60,075 nt of DNA from an uncultured Aquimarina sp. (lineage in GTDB: Bacteria > Bacteroidota > Bacteroidia > Flavobacteriales > Flavobacteriaceae), in NCBI GenBank assembly GCA_947489195.1, contig CANLCT010000024.1:1-60075 (forward strand), in the 5' to 3' direction. Below, piece after piece: positions 53,661-60,075 of this stretch. The position numbers and the translations under genes were made by a program. Each line of letters begins with the position of its first letter. Positions within the stretch are counted from its first letter, which is position 1. Under the pieces are notes generated by a model. The model made no database searches and was not told where the DNA came from. It was given only the letters and a program-made list of their open reading frames with translations.

Positions 53661-54566
53661 ATGAATTTTGTACAAAGAATCCTTTCCTTGGTTGGAGTTA
53701 TTGCCGTTTGTGGTTTGCTTATTTTTGCTTCTCAGTATCCAAATACAGAGGGCCAAAAAAACAAAAATTTAAATGATTACAATGTATATGCTTTGGATAT
53801 GCCTAGTAATTTAAATTTTGCAGGCGAACCAGTGCCTATTGATCAATCGGATGTGTATGAGCGCATGGATCGTGAGTTACTGGTAAATACTTATTGGCAA
53901 TCTAATGGATTATTGCTTATAAAACGTGCACAAAAGTATTTTCCAATTATAGAGCCTATTTTAAAACATCATGGCATTCCAGATGATTTTAAATATTTAG
54001 CAGTTATTGAGAGTGGATTAACACAAGCTGTTTCTCCAGCAGGAGCAAAAGGCTTTTGGCAAATTTTAGCAGGAACAGGTAGAGAGTTGGGCTTGGAAGT
54101 AAATAAAAATGTAGACGAACGCTATCATATTGAAAAAGCAACAGAAGCTGCCTGTAAATACTTGTTAAAGTCAAAAGAAAGATTAGGTTCATGGACCTTG
54201 GCAGCAGCAGGTTATAACGGTGGTAATAACGGAATTAAAAGACGTTTAGAGGAGCAAAAAGTTGCTAATTATTATGATTTACTTTTGGGTCAAGAAACTG
54301 GCAGGTATGTGTTCCGTATAGTTGCTATAAAAGAAATTTTGTGTAATACAGAAAAATATGGATTTAACTATACGAATAAACATTTGTATAAATTACCAGA
54401 AACTTATGAAGTAACTGTAGATACCGCAGTAACTGATTTTGCTGATTTTGGTATTAAATACGGAATGACTTATAAAGAGCTTAAGCAAGAAAATCCTTGG
54501 TTGCGAGAGCGTCATTTAAATAATAAATCAAGAAAAGAATATATTATTAAGGTTTTGAAAAAGTAA
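53661..54566 (+). CDS. Lytic murein transglycosylase
   Basis: 301 residues from the ATG at 53661 (an upstream in-frame TTG is less likely; the ATG directly precedes a signal/anchor helix, ILSLVGVIAVCGLLIFA). The SLT domain has the catalytic glutamate in YLAVIESGL, then SPAGAKGFWQILAGTGRELGL and AAAGYNGGNNGIKRRL, matching family 1 (MltD-like). The last ~50 residues are probably a degenerate LysM-like segment (ADFGIKYGMTYKELKQENPW). It cleaves peptidoglycan to 1,6-anhydro products in the periplasm. Confidence 0.9.
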   Translation: MNFVQRILSLVGVIAVCGLLIFASQYPNTEGQKNKNLNDYNVYALDMPSNLNFAGEPVPIDQSDVYERMDRELLVNTYWQSNGLLLIKRAQKYFPIIEPILKHHGIPDDFKYLAVIESGLTQAVSPAGAKGFWQILAGTGRELGLEVNKNVDERYHIEKATEAACKYLLKSKERLGSWTLAAAGYNGGNNGIKRRLEEQKVANYYDLLLGQETGRYVFRIVAIKEILCNTEKYGFNYTNKHLYKLPETYEVTVDTAVTDFADFGIKYGMTYKELKQENPWLRERHLNNKSRKEYIIKVLKK

Positions 54567-54570
54567 TTAT

Positions 54571-55338
54571 TTATTTTCTATTCAATACTTTGTATTCTTC
54601 ATAACATTCGCTAATGGCATCTAAAATCTGGAGGTCATTAGCTGTTTTAATAAATTGTTTGGAATATTTGCATTGCAGTAATATTTCGTCAATATCTACT
54701 TTGTCAACTTGTAAAAGCGTAGTTAAGGTTTCTCTATCAAATTTAGTTTGAAGTAGATTTCTAATTTCATCGTCCTTTTTAACTTTACGTAAATTACGCA
54801 ATTGTTTGCCCTTACGGGAGAAAATATTATAGAGCGAATTAACAGGGTTTAGTATAGAATTTACTATTCTGGCAGTAGCGCTTCGTTTTGATCCGCCTTC
54901 GTAACCAGAACTTATACCAGGTATTTGATAACGATTTGCATTGTTATAAATAGGAATATTTTTAAAATCGACTTCGACAAAACCAGTTAAATTGTGGGCA
55001 GATACCACAACTTCTTGTAAAGCTACGCCTACTTCGGTTAGTTTTACTTTAACATTACCATATTTGATCCAATCATTAGTTACCCGTGCTTTTAATGGTT
55101 GAAAACCGATATAAGAAAAATATAAAGTGTCATTTACTTGTGCATCTATAGTAAATTCTCCCTTTGGGTTGGTTATTGTACCTTTAATACTATTCAAATT
55201 AATGATGTGAACGTTTTCAAGAATTTTGTCATCAGCTGCATTTAAAACACTTCCTTTTATAGAAATTGCTTTTTCTTGAGCGCTCAATGTGGTTATACAC
55301 AAGCTAAAAGTAAATAGTAAAAGTAAATAGTATTTCAT
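54571..55338 (-). CDS. Secreted protein with carboxypeptidase-like regulatory domain
   Basis: 255 residues. Signal peptide (to ~20), then a CarboxypepD_reg-like beta-sandwich (~25-110; IKGSVLNAADDKILENVHII, GTITNPKGEFTIDAQVNDTL, LYFSYIGFQPLKARV), as found at the N-terminus of SusC proteins but here without a TonB-dependent barrel. The C-terminal ~130 residues are helical and charged, without a known domain. Its stop is 4 nt from the convergent transglycosylase stop. Confidence 0.8.
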   Translation of the reverse strand: MKYYLLLLFTFSLCITTLSAQEKAISIKGSVLNAADDKILENVHIINLNSIKGTITNPKGEFTIDAQVNDTLYFSYIGFQPLKARVTNDWIKYGNVKVKLTEVGVALQEVVVSAHNLTGFVEVDFKNIPIYNNANRYQIPGISSGYEGGSKRSATARIVNSILNPVNSLYNIFSRKGKQLRNLRKVKKDDEIRNLLQTKFDRETLTTLLQVDKVDIDEILLQCKYSKQFIKTANDLQILDAISECYEEYKVLNRK

Positions 55339-55355
55339 ACAATGAATAAGTCGGT

Positions 55356-55389
55356 CAAAAGTAAAAAACTATCTATAAATAGTTTTCAA
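55356..55389 (-). promoter_or_regulatory. Promoter of the 54571-55338 gene
   Basis: Minus strand TTG (55387-55389), 23-nt spacer, TACTTTTG (55356-55363), ~18 nt before the ATG. Confidence 0.65.
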
Positions 55390-55776
55390 AAAAAAGAAAT
55401 AGTTCTATTAAAATTTAGCTATTCTTATGATAAACGTTTTTATTAATGAATTGTGACAATAGTATTTTTGTTGTTTTTTAACTTACTTTATGTATTAGCG
55501 CTTCGTTATTCGGCTGAGGTATACAATAAATACAGTTTACGATAGTATTTGCAGTAGATTACGGACAGCGTAGATTTTCTAAAGCATAAAGTGAGTTTAA
55601 TACGATTTACTGATAATGATTTCGTATAAATATGTTGAATTATTTTTTGCTAGTCTAAGGCAAAAAAATCAAGCATAGCCATAGCTGCGGTTGTTTTTTT
55701 TAACGCCAGAATCGTAAAAAAGAAACAGCATATATGCGAAATTTTTGTTAATAAACCGTATAATAAAGTAAAGCAA
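55390..55776. other. Intergenic region with possible structured or repeat-derived sequence
   Basis: No reading frame. 55604-55620 shares ATTTACTGATAA-GATT with the MITE-like region at 36785-36802, and GTGAGTTTAATACGATTT (55591-55608) resembles the element-end motif GTGAGTTCGATTTAA at 60004. Less AT-rich patches (55670-55720) stand out from the background. Confidence 0.35.
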
Positions 55777-55805
55777 AAACGGTACCAATTTAATTGATAC
55801 CGTTT
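55777..55805 (-). terminator. Terminator of the DeaD-type helicase gene
   Basis: 12-bp stem (55777-55788 with 55794-55805, one mismatch), with GTTTTTGCTTT continuing on the minus strand, 24 nt past the stop at 55830. Confidence 0.85.
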
Positions 55806-55829
55806 ACTAGCTATATTTGAAAAATAGTG

Positions 55830-57635
55830 TTAATATCTATCTTTACGTTTTCTACGATCTCTTCCGTTTCCGCCACTTTCATTTCTATCTTTACGGTCTC
55901 CTTTATCTCGGTTACCTTTATAGTTGTCTTTGCGTTCGCCACCATTTCTGCGATCTCCACGGAATCCACCACGGCCACCACCGCCGTTTCTGCGTCCGCC
56001 GCCGCCTCTTCGGTCACCACGACCTCTGCCGCCGCCACGACCTTCAGAAATTTCAATATTTACTTTTCTGCCATCAACAATAATATTTTCAAAAGCTGCT
56101 AAAACAGCTTCTTTTTGATCATTATCGGTATTGAAGAAAGAGAATTTTTCTTTAACATCTACACGACTCACAGAATCCTTTCCTAAATTTAAAGTCTCTT
56201 TTAAGAAATCTTTTAAATTCATCCAGTTGTATCCGTCTTTTTCCCCTATGTTAATAAAGAAACGTGTACTTTTTCCATTATCGTCATAATCACCACCTTT
56301 GCTGTTCGCATCAATAGCTTGAATATCTCTAGACTTTTTGTAGTAATTATGGAAACGAGTAAATTCAACAGTTACCAGTTTTTTTATCAATTCTTCTTTA
56401 GAAAGATGCTCTAAATGAGAGTTGATTTCTGGTAAATATTCTTCAATTTCATCATTGATCTCTGTAGTTTCAATTTTCTCCGCAAGGTTAAATAATTGAA
56501 TCTTACAAATTTCTTTACCTGTAGGAACTGTTTTTTGCTCAAATGTAGTCTGTAAAGTGCGTTCAAGACTTTTAATTTTACGCACATCACTTTTTGTAGT
56601 AATTACAATAGATACCCCTTCTTTACCAGCTCGACCTGTACGACCACTTCGGTGATTATAAGTTTCATTTTCGTCAGGTAATTGATAATTAATTACGTGT
56701 GTAATATCATTTACATCAATACCACGAGCAGCAACATCGGTAGCTACTAACATTTGTATTTGACGGTTACGGAAACTTTTCATTACCAAATCACGCTGAT
56801 TTTGACTTAAATCACCGTGTAATGCAGCTGCACTGTAGCCATCTTCTATTAATTTTTCAGCAATGGATTGTGTATCTCTTTTGGTTCTACAAAAAATTAC
56901 CGAAAATATAGAAGGGTTAGCATCTGCTAAACGTTTTAAAGCAGGGTAGCGATCACGAGCACTAACCACATAGTATTCATGCGTCACATTTTTATTAGAA
57001 GAATTTTTTGAGCCTACAGTAATTTCAACTGGGTTGCTCATAAATTTTTTAGCTATTGTAGCTACTTCTCTAGGCATGGTCGCCGAAAATAACCATGTTG
57101 ATTTTTCGTCAGGTGTATGCGATAAAATTTTAGTAATATCTTCATAAAACCCCATGTTTAACATTTCATCAGCCTCATCGAGTACGCAGTACCCGATTTG
57201 TGAAATGTCAACTAGCCCACGGTTAATCATATCTTGCATACGGCCAGGAGTGGCTACAATAATTTGAGCGCCACGTTTAATATCACGAGCTTGATCGTGT
57301 ATACTAGCACCACCATATACTGCTACAGAATTTAATTTAGGAATAAACTTACTGTAGTTTTTAATTTCTTGTGCAATTTGTAAACACAATTCGCGTGTAG
57401 GTGATAAAATTAAACCTTGAGTTTTTTTACTATCAGGGTCAATTTTTTCAATTAGAGGAAAACCAAATGCTGCGGTTTTTCCGGTACCTGTTTGGGCTAA
57501 TGCCACAATATCGGTATCCTTCTCTAAAAGAATCGGGATTGCTTTTGCTTGAACTTCACTGGGTTCTACGAAGCCCATGGCATCTATAGCCTGTAGCAAT
57601 GCTTCTCCTAACCCTAATGTTTTAAATGTACTCAT
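55830..57635 (-). CDS. DeaD/CsdA-type DEAD-box RNA helicase with RGG-rich tail
   Basis: 601 residues: helicase core with AQTGTGKT, PTREL, TPGR, LDEADEMLNMGF, SATMPRE and HRSGRTGRAGKEG; a DbpA-like RNA-binding domain (~470-545, FFINIGEKDGYNWMNLKDFL to VNIEISEGR); and an RGG-type tail (~547-601, rich in GGGRGRGDRRGGGG and KDRKDR). It likely unwinds structured RNA in ribosome assembly or cold adaptation. A TACTTTTG box (minus strand, 57656-57663) lies 20 nt before the ATG. Confidence 0.92.
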   Translation of the reverse strand: MSTFKTLGLGEALLQAIDAMGFVEPSEVQAKAIPILLEKDTDIVALAQTGTGKTAAFGFPLIEKIDPDSKKTQGLILSPTRELCLQIAQEIKNYSKFIPKLNSVAVYGGASIHDQARDIKRGAQIIVATPGRMQDMINRGLVDISQIGYCVLDEADEMLNMGFYEDITKILSHTPDEKSTWLFSATMPREVATIAKKFMSNPVEITVGSKNSSNKNVTHEYYVVSARDRYPALKRLADANPSIFSVIFCRTKRDTQSIAEKLIEDGYSAAALHGDLSQNQRDLVMKSFRNRQIQMLVATDVAARGIDVNDITHVINYQLPDENETYNHRSGRTGRAGKEGVSIVITTKSDVRKIKSLERTLQTTFEQKTVPTGKEICKIQLFNLAEKIETTEINDEIEEYLPEINSHLEHLSKEELIKKLVTVEFTRFHNYYKKSRDIQAIDANSKGGDYDDNGKSTRFFINIGEKDGYNWMNLKDFLKETLNLGKDSVSRVDVKEKFSFFNTDNDQKEAVLAAFENIIVDGRKVNIEISEGRGGGRGRGDRRGGGGRRNGGGGRGGFRGDRRNGGERKDNYKGNRDKGDRKDRNESGGNGRDRRKRKDRY

Positions 57636-58113
57636 ATAATATTTTAAATAAGCTGCAAAAGTACGATTATTATTTGGGTTGTCTTAATTCTTTACAAAGA
57701 CTGTGAATAATAAATTTTTTTAAGGATTGAGATGTTGATTTTTAGGTGTAAATAAGTTTTTTGTAGGAAAATAGTATTTTTTAAGTGATTTGAATATAAC
57801 ACCAATTGTAAGTTAAAATGGGTATACCTAGGTTTATTCTTGTTATTTTTCATTTTTTTTTCTTTTTATAGTGCTGTTATATATAAAAGATGATAGCGAA
57901 ATGAAAAGGAAACAACTTTGTACAAAAGAATATATAAACAAAAACAGCCTAATTTAAAAATGGTATAATTTAGAGGTATGTTTTTAAATATTTGCTAGCA
58001 GATCTAGTCGACCACAAAGGGAGGAATGTATCTATTGATACGTCTAGAGTTTTATATATAATATAAATGTATCAGTTCTATGGTGAAACGATAAAATTGT
58101 CGACTTAAAACAC
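57636..58113. other. AT-rich non-coding region between helicase and tmRNA
   Basis: About 480 bp. Apart from the helicase -7 box I see neither genes nor tRNAs. Confidence 0.4.
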
Positions 58114-58146
58114 AAACTCCCGTAATCATTATCGACTCGGGAGTTT
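58114..58146 (-). terminator. Terminator of tmRNA
   Basis: 9-bp perfect stem AAACTCCCG/CGGGAGTTT (58114-58122 with 58138-58146), a few bases past the tmRNA 3' end. Confidence 0.85.
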
Positions 58147-58150
58147 ATTG

Positions 58151-58547
58151 TGGAGTCGGAGGGATTCGAACCCTCGTCCAAACAAGCAATTATAACTGCT
58201 TTCTACACGCTTAGTTTTTGTTTAGATTTTCGTGGAGTTGCCGGTCAAAAACAACCAACGCATCCCTTATTCTTAATTTAGCTTCAAAATAATATCAAGA
58301 CCCTACTATTTCTATGTTTACTTTTACGATACTCAAAAACCAAACGCCGTAAACCAAGGCTTTTGAAGAGTATCCTGCTTGTCTACCTAGTAGACCGAGG
58401 CATTATCCTACTGTGATTCAGATTATGCAGCTAGGGCGTAGTTATTCTCGCCGTTTAAAAAAGTGATATCGATATTTACGAGCATGAACATCATAGCTCG
58501 ACGTGCTTACAATTCAATTGATCTCGCTGTCAAAACCAGTCGACCCC
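58151..58547 (-). ncRNA. ssrA: tmRNA (trans-translation RNA)
   Basis: Transcribed from the minus strand. The 5' end GGGGTCGACTGGTTTTGACAG pairs with the 3' CGACTCC to make the acceptor stem (one G-U); the T arm GAGGG-TTCGAAT-CCCTC precedes it, and position 58151 gives the discriminator A. CCA is not encoded. The tag frame (58452 down to 58423) reads GENNYALAA followed by TAA, the typical Bacteroidetes degradation tag. The interior has room for the usual pseudoknots. It rescues stalled ribosomes together with SmpB. One-piece, 397 nt. Confidence 0.96.
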
Positions 58548-58698
58548 ATTTTTTTAATATTGACAAAAAATATTTAACTAAGTAATTATAAGTGTATACT
58601 TTTATTAAACTTCTTTTTGTCAGCGTAATCAAATTCGGGTTGCAAATATAATTGTAATATCTTTGCTCACGTAAAATTTTTACAAAAATTATACCATT

Positions 58699-59928
58699 TT
58701 GAAATTTGCCCTTATTAAGGAACAAAAATCAATACATGAAAAACGTGTGTTATTTTCTCCTTTACAATTACGAAAAATTGCAGATTATTACCCACAACAT
58801 CAATTTATTGTTGAAAGTTCTGTAACTCGATGTTTCTCCGATGCAGCTTACATAAAACAAGGTTTTAGGGTGGATAAAAATATTAATGATGCCGATGTTT
58901 TTTTTGGGATTAAAGAAATTCCTTTACATGCTTTGCAGCCTTATAAAACCTATTTCTTTTTTTCGCATACCACTAAAATGCAACCTCTTAATAAAAAATA
59001 CTTACAGTATTTACGCGAAAAGAAAATTACATTTTATGATTATGAAAAATTAATAGATAACAATAACAAGCGTTTGGTAGCTTTTGGAGCCAGTGCGGGT
59101 AATATAGGAGCGTATCATGCATTGCGTACTTATGGTTTAAAAAATGATTTGTTTAACATAGCTAGGCCACATTGTTTTTCAAATATTGAGCAACTTAAAA
59201 ACGAGATTACTAAACTTGTTATTCCAAATATAAAAATAGTAATAACGGGCACAGGTAATGTAGGTAATGCTGCGGCTAATTTTTTTAAGAGTGTGGGTAT
59301 TCGTCAAGTAAGCTCAGTCGATTTTCTCAATAGGGAATATTCCTATCCTATTTTTGCCCAATTGCATACATCTAACTATATAGAACATGCAGTAACAAAG
59401 GAATTTTGCAAAGATGACTTTGTAAAACACCCATATAAGTATAATAGTACTTTTTTGAAATTTGCTAAATGTGCAGATTTATTTGTGGCGGGCCATTATT
59501 ATGTCAAAGACATGCCAATGTTTTTTACCCAAAATCAAATTGTTCAAAATGATTTTAAAATAAATACGATTGCTGATATTTCATGTGATCTTAATCAGCC
59601 TATACCAACAACAATAAGAACATCAACCCCTAAAAACCCTATTTATGGGTGTGATAAATTAACAGGTAATGAAATTGATTATAAAAACCCTAATAGTATA
59701 GCTATAATGGCTATTGATAATTTGCCTTGTGAACTGCCCGAATTTAGTAGCACTGAGTTTGGAAATCAATTTGCAACTAAAATTTTTCCATTACTTATTA
59801 ATAATCCTCAACATCCCATTTTAAAGAGAGCTTGTGTTTTAAAAAAAGGACAGTTTACTAAAGGGTATCAATATTTAGAAAATTTTTTACAGTTTGAAAA
59901 TAATTTCGCATGTTCAAGGCTGGAATAA
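58699..59928 (+). CDS. NAD(P)-dependent oxidoreductase of the saccharopine/alanine dehydrogenase type
   Basis: 409 residues with the two-domain AlaDH/PNT N-terminal and Rossmann layout: KEQKSIHEKRVLFSPLQLRK at the start (substrate Arg/Lys region), FFSHTTKMQPLNKKYL, and a nucleotide-binding loop VITGTGNVGNAAANFF (GxGxxG, ~185). TIADISCDLNQPIPTT matches the IADISCD signature of NAD-type saccharopine dehydrogenases. It probably oxidises saccharopine or a related secondary amine. A TATCTTTG -7 box (58658-58665) with TTG at 58640 (15-nt spacer) may be its promoter. Divergent from tmRNA. Confidence 0.78.
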   Translation: MKFALIKEQKSIHEKRVLFSPLQLRKIADYYPQHQFIVESSVTRCFSDAAYIKQGFRVDKNINDADVFFGIKEIPLHALQPYKTYFFFSHTTKMQPLNKKYLQYLREKKITFYDYEKLIDNNNKRLVAFGASAGNIGAYHALRTYGLKNDLFNIARPHCFSNIEQLKNEITKLVIPNIKIVITGTGNVGNAAANFFKSVGIRQVSSVDFLNREYSYPIFAQLHTSNYIEHAVTKEFCKDDFVKHPYKYNSTFLKFAKCADLFVAGHYYVKDMPMFFTQNQIVQNDFKINTIADISCDLNQPIPTTIRTSTPKNPIYGCDKLTGNEIDYKNPNSIAIMAIDNLPCELPEFSSTEFGNQFATKIFPLLINNPQHPILKRACVLKKGQFTKGYQYLENFLQFENNFACSRLE

Positions 59929-59995
59929 ACTTAAAAAATAGGATTATCTGAATTTTAGAACTTAAGTATAGCCAACTGAATTTGTTTTTTTAGAT

Positions 59996-60021
59996 AATTA
60001 ACGTGAGTTCGATTTAACTTA
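59996..60021. repeat. End of an interspersed element, cut by the window edge
   Basis: TAATTAACGTGAGTTC repeats the left end of the MITE-like element at 36700 base for base, followed by a similar GATTTAACTTA. The rest of the copy would lie beyond 60075. Confidence 0.55.
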
Positions 60022-60075
60022 TACCGATATTAGGTAAAAAATCTTGAATTTTAATACCAGGCTTTTTGTCAAGAA

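Noticed and set aside
55811..56118. Several frames overlapping the 3' end of the helicase gene
   Set aside because: They are shadows of the repetitive Arg/Gly codons of the RGG tail; biased composition keeps other frames open.
58507..58725. Minus-strand 72-codon open frame
   Set aside because: It overlaps the 5' end of tmRNA and its promoter; no protein-like character.

Overview
The window looks like chromosomal DNA from a marine, polysaccharide-degrading member of the Flavobacteriaceae (Bacteroidetes). The evidence is a low GC content, five secreted proteins with type IX secretion (T9SS) sorting domains (four type A and one type B/gliding type), a tmRNA with the tag GENNYALAA, type B ribosomal protein L31, lipoproteins of the CSDDD type, and promoters of the Bacteroidetes pattern TTG-N16-23-TAnnTTTG. 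A GH16 enzyme of the agarase/porphyranase type, a beta-helix protein and CBM6-like modules point to red-algal polysaccharides. No susC/susD pair is present, so this is not a complete utilisation locus.

Layout. 0-4.5 kb: a T9SS cargo protein of unknown function, then a small GIY-YIG nuclease gene embedded in a regular array of two short repeat types. 4.6-10.4 kb: a porin-like barrel, an SRPBCC/GyrI-like protein, small membrane proteins, a MazG-like pyrophosphohydrolase and a PQQ-propeller protein. 10.5-17.2 kb: the GH16 protein and the beta-helix protein, which share an almost identical C-terminal RICIN plus sorting module. 17.6-21.7 kb: an epimerase/ABC exporter pair and a DEAD-box-family helicase. 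21.9-31 kb: a co-directional metabolic block (pabB, a low-molecular-weight phosphatase, thioredoxin, tilS, dsbD, pfkA, gap, a GlcNAc-kinase-like gene). 31-34 kb: a secreted M43-type metalloprotease with three tandem CBM6-like domains. 34-39.9 kb: a NIT/PilJ-type histidine kinase coupled to DUF4202, an SRPBCC protein, a membrane terpene-cyclase-like gene, metF, a remnant of a GspF/PilC gene and rpmE2. 40-49 kb: a lipoprotein with two RskA-like domains, a GlmU-like nucleotidyltransferase, an ECF sigma/anti-sigma-like/barrel cassette and a 1078-residue T9SS type B surface protein. 49-60 kb: an oligopeptide-type binding protein, mtaB, a small GNAT, a hydrolase, a lytic transglycosylase, a DeaD-type helicase, tmRNA and a saccharopine/alanine-dehydrogenase-like enzyme.

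The strongest candidate for an undescribed system is the GIY-YIG gene with its array (2824-4493). Seven 49-bp A units alternate with runs of one to three 53-bp B units, in spacings that are quantised almost to the base. B carries the ends of A in inverted orientation. The nuclease gene occupies exactly the slot where the other super-units have a 25-nt linker. This resembles an autonomous element accompanied by internally deleted derivatives, comparable in logic, though not in enzyme, to REP/RAYT systems. A degenerate relative of the repeat lies inside a MITE-like sequence near 36.8 kb.

All calls come from reading the sequence and from memory of the protein families. No database search was run.
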